Below, piece by piece: positions 29,912 through 41,639 of a stretch of 64,000 nt of DNA (the stretch's first letter is position 1; every line of letters starts with the position of its first letter). The notes under the pieces were generated by a model. It saw only the letters and a list, made by a program, of their open reading frames with translations, made no database searches and was not told the origin of the DNA. The stretch spans positions 85,030,694-85,094,693 of the forward strand of contig CM055092.1 of assembly GCA_029204225.1 (NCBI GenBank). Reading direction: 5' to 3'. The position numbers and the translations under genes are program-made. Source of the stretch: Diphasiastrum complanatum (taxonomy: Eukaryota; Streptophyta; Lycopodiopsida; Lycopodiales; Lycopodiaceae).

Positions 29912-31370
29912 TCAAGTTGGAAGTGATATTTTTAACAGATTGGCCACTACGAGATCCAAGAGGAAAGTTCCCAAGGTCTGGTAGGCCATCGTGATGTTTG
30001 TGGGCATGCTAGCCGGTGTCGTACTGTTTGTTGGGCCTTGTTGAGGTGTCACCCTAGGTAGTGCACTATCGTCGTCGTCGTCATCATCTTCGATAATAAT
30101 TTTTTGCACCATCACGTTGTCAGATGCGATGGGATCAACACACTAGGGTGAGGCAATCTACTCCGTGCGCACAACTGCGTCATTATCCAACGATTTGTCG
30201 GACTTTCCATTCGTAGTGGATGGATCAATGGGGGAGTGAGTGGAGTGGCGAAAGTGTGTAGAGAGGATGGAATGGGTTGTGCAAAGGAAGCAACAAAAGG
30301 AAGTGTGGGTGTCAAGAATGGAAGAAGATGTGGGAGGTGAGAGGTGAGAGGTGGAGGATATTTAACCAAGAGAGGGTGTCAAATGATATTTGGGAATCTT
30401 GGGGGTTAATGATAAGGGGTGGAGTGGAAACGGAAGAATCAAGAGATGTAAGAGAAATGGATGAGGCGATGGTGATGGAGGGTGGAGGTGAAGCAAGTGG
30501 CGGCATGATGAGGTGGTGCGATACGCTGGCGAGTGGAAGGAGAGCTTACGGAGGATGAGGCTGTGCCACACATTCGTTCGCTGGCTAGTGAGTTAGTCGT
30601 AAGTGTAGGGGGTCTAAGACTGTTGGAAGGAGCGGCTATTGAAAGGACTTCGGAATGGTGGAATCCTCGAACCTTCTATTCAAGGAGGGTGACGGTGATG
30701 GCAGAGAGAAGGGCCCCTGCGATGAATCTCTCATGTACGTTAGACTTTATGGCCTTCTTCAAGTCGTTGATAATGAAGGCGTGCCAATCATAGGGCACAA
30801 CCATGTCGCTAGGGCATTCCTTGTGTGAATCCACAGTTGACTGAGGAGGAGGGACCAAATGTGATCCTTTTGCAAACTTCCAACAACTAGGAAATTGATC
30901 ATGAGATGAGCGACAACTTGGATAACGGGATCATTGATGGCTTCTATAAGATAACCATCGTTCATATGTAGAATGGATTCGGAGAGGTTCAGGTAGGGTC
31001 AGATGAGTTGAGGAGCACGTTGGTGTGGTCTATCGCCGGAAAGAATTTCAATGGTAGCCAGGGAGGCAGTGTATTGGATGTAAAAACAATTTTTATTTTC
31101 ATCCCACGTCGCATAGGCCATGACGATGAATTCCATGTTGAGGGTGCAGGTAAAGAGTGTTGGGTATATGCCCATTGCTTCCAGGATAGGTTGGGCAGTT
31201 TGGACCCATGGTATGATCTAAGAGGCCGAGGGTAGGTCCCAAATGTGGGTGGCATTAGGGACTTGGCATTGAATGACTTTTGGGTGGTGTCAGTTTCGTC
31301 GGAAGGACTAGATGGCTGGTTATCGGGGTTGGTAGAAGATTCCATGTTGATGGGTTGGGTTAAAGTTGTG
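29912..31370 (-). pseudogene. Degraded post-pol coding region of element F
   Basis: Protein-like minus-strand sequence appears in switching frames. It starts with MESSTNPDNQPSSPSDETD near 31340, then a frame with AQPILEAMGIYPTLFTC and VMAYATWDENKNCFYIQ (about 31200-31070), INDPVIQVVAHLMINFLVVG (about 30935), and YDWHAFIINDLKKAIKSN near 30790. An Asp run (EDDDDDDDS) lies near 30075. It follows integrase by about 1 kb, the same relative position as the extra coding region of element E. I do not recognise the family. It is interrupted many times and is not functional. Confidence 0.45.
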
Positions 31371-31411
31371 GAGAGGTAGGGTAAGAATTGAGATGAAAAA
31401 TGAGGAAAATA

Positions 31412-31505
31412 ATTAGAAAAAAAGAGAAAAAGACTTAGAAAAAAAAAAGGAGAAAAAGACTTAGAAAAAAAGAGAAAAAGACTTAGAAAAAGAGAAAAAA
31501 GACTC
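31412..31505. repeat. GA-rich minisatellite
   Basis: Three to four copies of AGAAAAAGACTTAGAAAAAA-like units of about 20-30 bp. It lies upstream (on the minus strand) of the post-pol coding region of element F and could be a purine tract expanded by slippage. Confidence 0.7.
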
Positions 31506-31606
31506 AAAAGGGAAACAATGCTGGATTTGACTGAATGGAGGTGGATTAGGTGGAAATGAGAGTGGCATAGGTGGCTATGAGTGTTGAGGATCGCAATTGA
31601 AGACAA

Positions 31607-32391
31607 TTGAAAATTTGCTTAGAAAATCGGTAAGAGCTTCGCTGTGTAAAGTGACAAATGACTCTAATTTCCTGATTATATAGAGGAGAATTAGAGTGTG
31701 TATTAGAAGAAGTGCACTTCCCACTGTTCAGTTTCATACCAATTTTTGCAGGGACCTTATTCACAATATTCTAAGACCCAGAGAAGTCTGTGAGAGTTCA
31801 TGAGTTGTTTTGACTGCCCTACGAGAGTTTTGAAAGTCATGCGAGGGTTAAACACTCGCAGGGAGAGAACTCTCGCACAACTTGTTCAATTTTGACAATT
31901 TTCAAGATTTGACCACATAGACAAGTCAATTTCACTGCTCTAATTCCATTTATATTGCATGCGAGTGTTGGTAAGATGATCTGATGGCATGCGAGAGTTC
32001 CTAAGATTCTGCTTGTCTGAATTCTTGTAGAGGCTTTTTTTTTTACTTTTGCTTCACAAGTAACTCTCACCGATTTTTTTGTAAGTCCTACTAGAGTTCT
32101 TATTGATATCTGGTAGTTGATCCATCAGTTTAATTGATTTTTATCTCTATTTTTGGTACTTTTTTTTTTTGAGATCTTCAAATCATATATGCAATTTTAG
32201 AGGCTAAAAGTTGCTAGATGGTGATCTTCTACCTTTTTTATCCTATCTGGACTTGGATCCTACTTGGATCTTGTTGGATCTGATTAGATCTGACTGCGAT
32301 GACCTTAGTATCATAAGATTTGATCAATGTATGATCAAATTGTCATCATCAAGCTTGATATGTGTTATTAAAGTGGCCAATACTTGTTCAA
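31607..32391. other. Gap between integrase and post-pol region of element F
   Basis: Non-coding. Between about 31785 and 32095 the words GCGAGAGTT, GCGAGGGTT, GCGAGTGTT and their complements recur several times, a sparse dispersed motif of unknown meaning. T-rich from 32035 to 32175. Confidence 0.4.
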
Positions 32392-33533
32392 TCAGCTACC
32401 GTTGATGTGTGTATCGAATGGTGTCCCATCTAGTTTTTTGAGATTCACGGCTCCATGGCTAAGGATCTCCTTGACACGATACGGGCCTTCGTTTGTGAAC
32501 TTCAATTTTTCCTTGATCGCCTTGGTTTTATACATGAGTACTAGATCTCCAGAACGAAGATCTTTATTGTGTAACCAATGATCATGCCATGTTTTACGAC
32601 ATGCTTTCTCAGCTGCTAGTGCATGTACAACCAATAAGAGTGTATCGCAAAGTTTATGTAAGGCTTCATGGTGCAATTGTAGAGATTTGGACTTATCAAG
32701 ACGTTGTGTTGTGGCAACTCTCAATGAAGGCACCAAAAACTCTACAAACATTAGGCATCTTGACCATAAACTAGTTGGAATGGCATTTGATCAGTGCTTT
32801 TCTTACATGTTGTCCTGAATGCCCACAAAGAAGCATGTATTTTGTGTTCCCAATCAAATATGCTAGCTTCAACTATTTTCGTGATAACGCTACACAAGAT
32901 CTTGTTGGATGATTCTGCCTGCCAATTACCACAAGGATAATATGGCGTGCTAAATCGATGGATCATGAATAATTCTTCCAATAGGACCTTGATGGTCTCA
33001 TTGACAAAATGACTTCCATGATCACTGACTATCTCCACTAGGCATCCGAAGCGTACAATGATGTTTTCATATAAGAATTTAGTAGTAGCTCATGCATAAT
33101 GGTTCGCACTGCTTTGGCTTCTACCCATTTGGTAAGATATCCCATAGCCACCATGATATATCGGGCTTGTGAGCTTATTGCAGCTGGATGGATGGGACCA
33201 ATGTAGTCCAGTCCCCACTTCTCAATTGGTGCTTGAGCTAGAACTGGATGTAATAGATCATAGTTTAGTCTTGTTGGTCTCGTGGCTCGTTGGCACACAT
33301 CGCATTTTCTTAAGTATTCTTTTGTATCCTTATGAATTGTTCGGCCACCAGCATCCTGGTTGCAAGATCTTGCGAACTGTAATGTCAGATGCAAAATGAC
33401 CACCACCCATACCTTCATGTGAGAGTAAAATGATTTGGGTGGTCTCATGTGGAAGAACACGAAGGATGCCATCTGATCTCCATCGATATAACTGGCTGAC
33501 AATCAGTTGATAAAGTCTAGTCTTAAGTATCAA
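32392..33533 (-). pseudogene. Integrase of element F
   Basis: 33533-33330 and 33502-33038 overlap in two frames and carry the zinc region (SHEGMGGGHFASDITVRKIL, then CDVCQRATRP) and core start (KWGLDYIGPIHP). 33038-32751 has the core (MEIVSDHGSHFVNETIK, PYYPCGNWQAES). 32751-32392 is the C-terminal part (LRSGDLVLMYKTKAIKEKL). The pattern DHG..F..... then YYPxGNxQ fits Athila/Tat integrases. Breaks at about 33500 and 33038 make it inactive. Confidence 0.8.
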
Positions 33534-33699
33534 TTTCTGCTATTCTGCCTTGGGTAGAGATTTATTTGGTTGTCCCCGCATTAGATATTCAATTATGTCA
33601 GCGGTCCATTCTGGTATAGTATCAATGTAGAATAAGGCAACATCTGGTAACTCATCATCAAGTTGGCAATAGTAGCAACCATCAAGTGATTCGTCCTAT

Positions 33700-34921
33700 G
33701 TTGCAAGTTTTATTAACGAGATAGAGCAAGGGTTGATGGTCTGTATAAAATACAAAATGCGTGGCCATCAAATAATGCCTAAATTTCTTAACCGCATAAA
33801 TCATGGCCAGTGCTTCCCGCTCTGTGGTTGAATAATTCATTTATGAATCATTGAACTGTTGATTGGCAAATCGGATTGGAAAGTCTTTTTTCCATTCTCA
33901 TGGCTGGGTCAAGATGGCTCCCACTACATAATTTGAAGCATCAGTGTGCACATGAAATTATATCGTCCAATTGGGCGATCATAAGATTGGCACTGAGACC
34001 AATGCATCTTTAAGCTTTTGGAAAGCCTATAGGGCTTCCTCCATCCAATGAGGTTCCATGGTAAGTTTGTAAATTGGTCTTGCTAACTCCGCAAAATCTA
34101 AAATGAAGATCCGATAGTGGTTAACATGACCCATAAAAACATAGACCCCGCGAATCGTCCCTGGTGGTGGTAGATTATCAATGACCCTTATCTTTGATAG
34201 ATCTATGGCGATTCCATGTCTTGATTCCATATGACCCAATATTAAGCCACATGACACCCAAAACTAGCACTTTTTTGGGCTCAAAGGTATCTGATACCGC
34301 GACATTGCTTCAACACTGTTTTTCAAATTGGATAAATGTTTTGAGTTTGGCCTGCTCACACATAGATCGTCCTCCATAAACTTCTGTAGGTACTCTTTGA
34401 ATGGCGCTTGCATGACTCTTTGGAAGTTTCTTGGGGCATTCCAAAGTCCAAATGGCATTACCTTGTAGGCATAAGTTTCCCATTCAGTGGCGAACACTAT
34501 CTTATGCTGATTTTCCAGCGCTATCTTTACTTGATTGTAGCAAGCCGTCCAGAAAACTGTAAGCTTCTACTCCTGCTACTCAATCCAAAATGATTTCTAT
34601 GAAAGGCAAGAGAAAATGATCTTTCTTGGTAATCGCATTTAACGCCTTCAGATTCACACAGATTCATATTTTGCCATTCTTTTTGGGTACTATGACTATT
34701 GGCGATACCCATTCTATATGCTCAATTTTATAAATGAAATCGGCTTCAAGCAATTTCTGCAACTCCCATTTGATCAGCTCCGTGTAATTAGGATTGCAGC
34801 GATAATATCTACTCACCTTGGGGGTATGGTATATTGGACTACGTTTGGCGGTATACCCTTCATATTCTCGTATGACCATGCAAAACAATCCTTGTATTCC
34901 ACCAACGGAGCGCATAGCCAT
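33700..34921 (-). pseudogene. Reverse transcriptase and RNase H of element F
   Basis: 34921-34664 shows the finger region (WELQKLLEADFIYKIEH, WVSPIVIVPKKNGKI). 34497-34264 has WETYAYKVMPFGLWNAPRNF and FMEDDLCV at the catalytic site, where an extra residue disturbs the usual xxDD box. 34257-34027 is the thumb (MSCGLILGHMESRHGIAIDL). RNase H traces reach about 33700. Several stops separate the pieces. Confidence 0.8.
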
Positions 34922-34984
34922 TTGAACTGAGTGGGTGTCAATTTTTCTCCCACATGAACAATCTTCTCTTCTTCACCTGGCTCA

Positions 34985-35420
34985 GCCATGTATATTCATC
35001 AACTCACTCAACCGACTCCATCAACATCAACTTCATCCACTTCGACGTTAATGTTATTCGACTTCTTTGACTTCTTCATAAACTCACTCAACTGACTCCA
35101 TCAACATCGACTTCATCGAAGTACCTGACGTCAAAGTGCCCGACATCGAAGTGCAAAATATCAAAGTACCCAACTTACTTCATTCCATCGACTTTAACTT
35201 CTCGTGTATATACTCGACATCGACTTACTCGACATATTACTCCATTCCATCACTTATTCGGCATCAACATTTCAAACACTAACTCCATCAACTCCATCGT
35301 CAACTCGACTTCGTCGACTTGCCTGACTTCATCGACTTTTCATCAACCCTCAACTAACTCGACATCGACATCATCAACAATCCATCAAATTCTCATCAAT
35401 AAAAGTCGATCCACATACAG
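34985..35420 (-). repeat. Degenerate short tandem repeat rich in GTCGATG/GATGTTGA
   Basis: On the plus strand ATCGACTT, ACTCCATCAAC and CGACATCGA recur throughout. On the minus strand the part next to pol reads as Val/Asp/Glu repeats (INVEVDEVDVDGV). It lies where protease would be expected in element F, between gag and reverse transcriptase, so a repeat expansion seems to have replaced or invaded it. Confidence 0.6.
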
Positions 35421-35919
35421 TCCACCACGTATGTAAATAAAATATCTCCAATGACGATTACCTACTATCAGGCGATGCTAATTAACTAAGGAGTTCAAAA
35501 TACCAAAAATATCTTTTGAATAAGGGCTACACTTGTTAGCAGCTAGCATATATAGTTAATTAATCTAGACAGAAGTTTAACAACAACGATCAACGAGCTG
35601 AAGTTATTACTTCAAGCCATTGTACTCAATTTTTCCCAATCAATCAAGAGCAAATTTCTATCCCACTACTGGTTTGTTCTATTGAGCATTACTACATGTT
35701 TATTCATACTGATTATTGCTGGTAACTATTGCACTTTCGATCCAAAATCCATCCGTTGTTCTACTTCCATTGCTATACTACCATTATCGATTTGGTATTA
35801 GAGCATCTGGTTCCTCTGATTTGATATCATTCAAAATTCTTGATTTTCAACTTGATATCAGAGTTCTGTTTCTATCAATGCTCTACCAATCCGATATGAA
35901 GTAGATTTTTGGCATGCTA
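35421..35919. other. Unassigned sequence inside element F
   Basis: Between the repeat and the gag end. The words TTGGTATTAGAGC and TTGATATCAGAG near 35790-35870 resemble tRNA-Met primer binding sites, but no LTR end is seen next to them. Confidence 0.3.
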
Positions 35920-36889
35920 TCAGAACTTCAGAATTCTACTAATCCGATACCATTCGATACTTCCACAGTATTCCACGAATTTTTGACACCCCTTGGTGGT
36001 AAGGATAGGAGGTCTGGTATCGATTCTTCTTCTGTTGTATAATCCTAGGGTTGAATGGGCGTTGGTTGTATGGTTTTGTGTACACATTGTACACCATACA
36101 TTTTCTCTTCGAGGATACTGCAGCTGGGTCTGATCTGGTGCATTAGAGAATGATGCTATAGCTCCTTGTAAGGCCTTCAATTTTTTATCAAATTGGGCCT
36201 TCAATTGCTCCATCTGTTGTTTGTGTACTTTTGTCATTTGTTCCATCAGTAGATCTGTTGATATATTGGAAGCATTAGAGGTTGATGCTACCGAGGGAGT
36301 CGGATGATGGGTTGTTGGATAGGAATCATCATCAAAGTCTTCATTCTCTTCTCTGATAGCATCTTCCATGGCTTTCTACAATGAGGCATACTGCTCCAGA
36401 CGTTTAAGCTCTCTTTTGTGGTAACCGAGCGAGAAACCACATAATCACCACATGATCGGGAGTCAGGGATGTGTTGCATTCAGATTGTAGATGTTTGACT
36501 CACTCGATATAGTCCCGGACCCTTTCTTGCTTTCCCATCTTGACTTTGCTTAACTAGAGAAGTGGATCTTCCAAGAACTTTCCTGGTTCAAAGCACATGA
36601 TAAGAGCCGCTTTTACCCCTTCCCAAGTAGACTTTTCTTTGACCGATTGGTTGAAGAACCAGTCTTGGACAACAACTACTAGTGACATGGGGAACAACTT
36701 CAACTTTTCCACATGAGTCTGTTCGCCATAGATCTCGCACCCTTGTTCGTAGATTTGGAGGAATCTGATCGGATCTGTTGATCCATCAAATTTTGGCATT
36801 TCGAGACGAGGTGCCGTCCAAACTACTTGAAAGGGTACGACAGGTACGGGTTGACCCATTGGATTCCAAGCTTCCAACAGTCCAATCAC
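35920..36889 (-). pseudogene. Gag of element F
   Basis: 36889-36554 encodes the capsid-like part (MPKFDGSTDPIRFLQIYEQG, WFFNQSVKEKSTWEGVKAAL). After a frameshift, 36369-35920 has a short coiled stretch (MEQMTKVHKQQMEQLKAQFD) and a knuckle remnant CTMCTQNHTTNAHS with the last cysteine changed to serine. Element C has a related gag (51.1-52.2 kb), so F and C belong to the same broad group. Confidence 0.75.
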
Positions 36890-36982
36890 ACAAAAGCAAG
36901 CAAAAACAAGCCTATACTACCCCAAAACCACCTAAAACACACTAAAATAGACAAAAGCAATTAAACTAGTTAGTAATGGCCT

Positions 36983-37002
36983 ATCCTCGGCAACGACGCC
37001 AC
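36983..37002 (-). other. Primer binding site of element F
   Basis: The minus strand reads TGGCGTCGTTGCCGAGGAT, differing by a few bases from the Athila/Tat consensus seen at 14806. Confidence 0.75.
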
Positions 37003-37900
37003 TGTAGGGGGTAGCAAGTCGTTGGTGAGCAGCACTCCGCGTGTCAAAAGGGTTAGAACACAAGGATATGTAATCTAATTTAGAATAGTTGCTTCTACAC
37101 TAACCTAACTCTACCCCACTCTAACTCTAGCTCCAAACTAACATTAACATCGTAGATAGAGGTGAAAGGAGGTGAGGAAGGTTAACTCATGTGCCCAACA
37201 CTACATACAATGGAGAAGCCATTAAAAAACACAAAGCAAGAACAATGCAAAAATGGGAAAATAACTAGCAAGCACAACAATAGCAAAGCATGAAAGCATT
37301 AGCACATGAGGATGCTTGGATCTCCAAATTGGTAGAGTTTTCTCCTCTCTATTAGCATGTCAAATGGATTACAAGAGGTGCCTTTTTATCTTTGGAGAGG
37401 CCCTTGCCCCTTGGTTTCTATTGGCTACTTCAAGAAGGTAGGATTGGAATCCTAACCCTTCAAAAGAAACACATTCTAATCTATGGTGCACAAAGAAGCA
37501 CACCCCACCTACCACCATTTGACTTTTGACCACTAAACAAAACTTAGTAAACTTAACCTTTGGCCTTTTTAACATTATTTTAATTACATGGCCCAAAGTC
37601 TAGTTTATTTAAAATACATTATTTACAAGTGCTCCTTGGGCTATGGGCATACGCTCGCAGGATGCCATGGCCCTCGCAACTTATTTCTACTTCCGGCCAT
37701 TTTTATTTATATGCAGAGAATACCCACAACATCTACACAAAGACACTTAAATAAGTCCATCAAAATAAACTTTCCTATTTTTTAAATAGAAGTCCAATTT
37801 GATTATAAAAATTTCATGAGTTGTAAACATAGAAAGGGGGGTGCTACCTTACAATAGACTTGTTTAATTTTTTTAACTTAAGAAAAATTAAAAAATAGTT
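37003..37900 (-). repeat. 5' LTR of element F (outer edge uncertain)
   Basis: The LTR ends on the minus strand with CTTGCTACCCCCTACA next to the primer binding site. Possible TATA-type sequence lies near 37385 (minus strand GATAAAAAGGC). No second copy is in the window, so the far end is a guess. Confidence 0.45.
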
Positions 37901-38563
37901 CCTGTTTTAGAGCCAACTCTACTAGCACACCAACATGCTAGTCGAATTGGTTCCCAAAAAAATCATTTTCAAAAAAGTTTTTAAAAAAACCTACATTTTC
38001 TTGAAAAAAGAATTTAGGCTAGCATGCCAACATGCTAGCTTTCATGACTTCATGAATGTTCTTCCATAATCAAAATAAATCTATATTTAGAGCAACAAAG
38101 TATTTTGTGATGGACCTGTATTTAAAATTGGATGGCTAGTAGTTGTCATTTGCCATTCCTCTCAATCCAAGCCAAGCAAGCTAGAAAAGGGAGGCAACCA
38201 CCACACCTCCTATGTTGAAGAGAACCAAAGATGAACAATAACCACAAGCTACCACAAAGCTCATATCGCTCAAAAGGAGATGGATTCCATAATGGAGAGT
38301 GGGGAGTACATAAAAAGAGTAGCACACCATGTGCTACCATGTACTTCCAGAACACCCCCCCAAAACTCAAAGCGTCGTTCCAAAATTGGAACCTAGAGCA
38401 TTTTAGGAAAACCAAAAGTTTGATGTTTGTTCTTCTCAATGAGCATTCATGCTTTGTTTTTCTTATCTAGAGGCACATTGTAGACTCCTCTGAGCCTTCA
38501 TTATAGACTTAGAAATAAGTCTTCTTTATAGACTTGTCAAAAACCTTCTTTGTTACCAACCTT
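37901..38563. other. Unassigned sequence
   Basis: It contains a short palindromic word, GCTAGCATGCCAACATGCTAGC, near 38021 and a relative of it near 37922. No coding region recognised. Confidence 0.35.
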
Positions 38564-38737
38564 AAGCTTAGAAAACTCCTGGTTCTTGTTCTTGTCCTTC
38601 AGGCACTTTCGTGAGTACCTGCACATACCTTCAAAGAAAGATCAATTGTTAAGCTTGGAAAGCTTCTTATTCTTGTTCTTGTTCTTCAGACACTTTCGTG
38701 AGTACTTGCACATACCTTCAAAGAAAGGTCAGTTTTC
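38564..38737. repeat. Tandem duplication, 2 x 87 bp
   Basis: Units at 38564-38650 and 38651-38737 start AAGCTT and share TTCTTGTTCTTG and CACTTTCGTGAGTAC with about ten differences, so the duplication is older than the one at 5123. Confidence 0.9.
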
Positions 38738-38819
38738 ATACCATCAGACATGCCTCATAGAAGGTTCTTAGTTTTGCAGGTAGTAATATCTGCACAAGCA
38801 CTCAACTCTTTTGAGAAAT

Positions 38820-39000
38820 CAAACTTATCTAATGTCCAGATATTAGTTGATATCTTAGTTAAATCATTTGTGCAAAACAAAATGAATGGAAGATAGAATA
38901 GTCTTTATTTATGGGGCATTTCTTATCTACAATTTATAGTGCAACTGTAATAGATCTAGATTAGAAGAAAGATAGGGATGAAGAGGATAGGAATCCAACC
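38820..39000 (-). repeat. 3' LTR start of copia A, diverged
   Basis: On the minus strand TTGGATTCCTATCCTCTTCA and the next about 40 bases match the start of the 5' LTR at 59608 (TGCTGGATTCATATCCTCTC). Similarity fades after about 60 bp, so either the LTRs have diverged strongly or the left one is truncated. Confidence 0.5.
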
Positions 39001-39025
39001 CCCCCCCCCCCTCCCCCCCAACCCC
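39001..39025 (-). other. Polypurine tract of copia A, expanded to poly-G
   Basis: The plus strand has a run of C with single T and A breaks (39000-39024), which is G-rich on the element strand and lies between the RNase H end and the 3' LTR. This is the expected PPT position. Confidence 0.55.
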
Positions 39026-39089
39026 TTAATCTGGATCCTGGAATGCCTTGATTTGCAAATTCAAGATAGCACAAAAATTCTTGTCATGT

Positions 39090-40807
39090 GCTTCTTGATT
39101 TAATCCTTTCGTGAATATGTCAACTGCCATGTACTAGATTCTGCAAAATTTTAGACTTACCTCCTTGTTGAGTATCTTGCTCCTGATAAGTGATATTTGA
39201 TTTCGATGTGCTTGTTTATAGAAATGAGATCTAGGATTGATCGATAATGTGATAGCACTCTGATTGTCACACTATATCATTGTTGGAATAGACTGTTTGA
39301 GACCAATATCAAACAATAAGTTTCTCAACCAAATTGTCTTTTTGGTAGCTTGAGAGGCTGCAATGTATTCGGATTTGGTGGATGACATTGCAATGGAGGT
39401 GTATTTTTTACTATTCCAAGATATTGTACCATTATTGAATACGAAGACAAATCCAAAAGTCGATCTTCTGTATATCAAGAAGTGTATGGATATCAGACGA
39501 ATTGACATCACCATAGCAAATGCAGAGGTCGATAGTGGGTTGTGCATATCTTTTTACTCTAAAAAGAGATCTCCAGTGGATCATACCAGGATTGGTCATG
39601 TATTGGCTCAAGAAACTGATGGCGTATGCAAGATCTGGCCTGGTCGAGATCATTGCATACATCAGGGATCCGATAATAGATTGGTATGGGTATCCCTTCA
39701 TTTTGTCCTTCTCCTCATTGGTCTGAGGGCATTGTTCCTTGGATAATTTAAGACCTTGATCCATGGGATTATGAGCAAACTTGCAATTTATGAAATTGAA
39801 TTTTGTAGGCAAATAATGGAAGTACCTTTGTTGGGTGATGTAGAGAAGCCTTCAGTTTCTGTCTCTATGTGCCTCTATCATCTCAAATTCTTGGGATAGC
39901 ATCTTCTTGATATCCTTTGTCAGTTCGATATTGTTGCTTAATAGCAACATATCATGCACGTAGAGTGTGATGATGACAAAGAATTGATCTACAACTTTAA
40001 AATATACATTACAATCTGCGAGCTAGGTTTGAGTCCATGGTCGATTAAGAATGTGTTGATTCGATGGACCATGCTCTACAATGATTGCTTCAGACCGTAC
40101 AAAGCTTTATGGGGTTTGCGTACCTGATCTTCTTGACCATTGAGGATGTAGCCTTCTAGTTGGATCATATAGATATCCTCCTCAATAACTCTATCGAAGA
40201 ATGTTGTTTATACATCCATCGGTGTACCCCAAGATTCGTTGCAGTAGCATACAAAAGTAGCAGTCGAATAGAGGTGTGCTTGATGACTGGGCTAAAAGTT
40301 TTGAAGTAGTCGATATTGGGAATCTGTGAGAAATTCCTTGCCACGATTCGAGATTTCCTTCTATTGATATTGCCATCTGCCTTATATTTGATCTTGAAGA
40401 TCCATTTGCAGTCGATTGCTTTTCTGTCTATTGGTATCTCAGTGATAGTCCATGTGTTGTTCCTCAGCAACAAGTCGTACTGCTTGTCCATTGCTTCTTT
40501 CTAGAGATCCAAATTTGCCTGAAATATAGCTTCCGCAACTGTGGTTGGCTCTTGAATAGAAAAGTGAGCTAACTCATCGATGCATCAAACAAGCTAAATT
40601 CGACTTCGAGTTGATCTTCTAGTTTAAGTTTTTGGCTGCAAAACTCGACTTTTTGTCAGCTGATTTGGCTACTTCGGCTATTGCTGAATTACAGCGTGTT
40701 CTTCTTCTTATGGGTCTGACTGTACAAGGTGACTACTGGAGGGAATAGAAATTGTATTCTGAAAAGATTCAGTTGTCGGGGTAGAAATTGAAGACTTTCT
40801 GATACCT
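39090..40807 (-). pseudogene. Copia A linker, reverse transcriptase and RNase H
   Basis: From 40807 down: a Ser/Thr/Pro-rich linker, then reverse transcriptase (MDKQYDLLLRNNTWTITEIP, KWIFKIKYKADGN, VARNFSQIPNIDYFKTFSPV) to about 40165. After a break comes YVHDMLLLSN near 39960, where the catalytic YVDD has its first Asp replaced by His. 39812-39272 carries the end of reverse transcriptase (YQSIIGSLMYAMISTRPDLA) and RNase H (STKSEYIAASQATKKTIWL). The copy is inactive by the active-site change and stops. Its integrase is at 56.2-57.0 kb, beyond the nested element B. Confidence 0.85.
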
Positions 40808-41637
40808 TGTTGATTTCACACGTGTGAAGTGCCCACTACATGTGTTTGAGATCTCCTAAGGTGTGTAGATGCACTAAGATCAAGACTAGATTGAGATTCA
40901 AGATCTATTTTTGAATCTATGGCAAAACTACACTTCTACATGCATTCAATAACTTCCAGCTCTCACTCACACGTGTGGGAAGTGTTAAAAAATTATTCTA
41001 AGTAAAAACAAGCTACTCTCCTTGGTTAGAGAGAGAAAATTATTATGAGCTCTTGGGTAGAGAGAGAAAGCTAGAAAAGCACACACTTAGACAAAATCCA
41101 CTCAATCTCCAAATCAATTAGATCAAAGTGAGAAGTACAATGATACTATAGATCTACGAGCTAACACAATGCTGAAACATGATTGGACCTTATATTTACA
41201 ACCTTCTAGTCCTATTGGACCATTGATCCATCCATCTCTCCATTCTATTGGAACATTCTCAAGCATATATCAAATCCTATTGGACTAATGGTACTTCCAC
41301 CTCTTAATTCTATTGGACCTCTTGAACTTTGACTTGTCACACATCAAACTAACTAAAGACACTTGTCAAAAACCTATTTAGCTTGAGTTTTCCACTTGTG
41401 CTTTTGGCCTGATGGTGACAAAACAAGTGTACTTCACTAATTTACCTCTAAAGCCAAAAATGGGTCAATCTACTAATGACACCTAGAAGCTTGACTATGA
41501 AACTTAATGAGCTATAACAAACATTTTTAATTTATTTTACAATTCTCCACACGTGGGAACATCCTCCACACATGTGAGATTTACTCACAAACTTCTAACA
41601 TAGGAATACCAAGCTAGATTTTCGCCAATTTCTCACA
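40808..41637 (-). repeat. 3' LTR of copia B
   Basis: 830 bp, same family as 55372-56185 with scattered substitutions and small indels, including a longer CTTGAACTTTGACTTG stretch near 41320. It contains CACACGTG words at 40817, 40971 and 41546. Confidence 0.92.
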
Positions 41638-41639
41638 CT

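Larger units (their letters stand above)
29912..37900 (-). mobile_element. Athila-like Ty3/gypsy element (element F), minus orientation
   Basis: Order on the minus strand: LTR ending at 37003, PBS 37002-36983 of the TGGCGTCGTTGCCGAGGAT type, gag (36889-35920), a repeat-rich gap, reverse transcriptase/RNase H (34921-33700), integrase (33533-32392) and a degraded coding region after pol (31400-29912). Many stops and frameshifts. The second LTR was not found. The outer limits are approximate. Confidence 0.75.

Noticed and set aside
30989-31606. 205-residue minus-strand frame with Leu/Phe/Ser repeats, membrane-like
   Set aside because: The hydrophobic part is the complement of a GA-rich minisatellite (31412-31505), so it is not evidence for a transmembrane protein.
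35790-35875. Two primer-binding-site-like words inside element F
   Set aside because: No LTR end lies next to them and the surrounding DNA is between gag and the repeat region, so they are probably chance or remnants.
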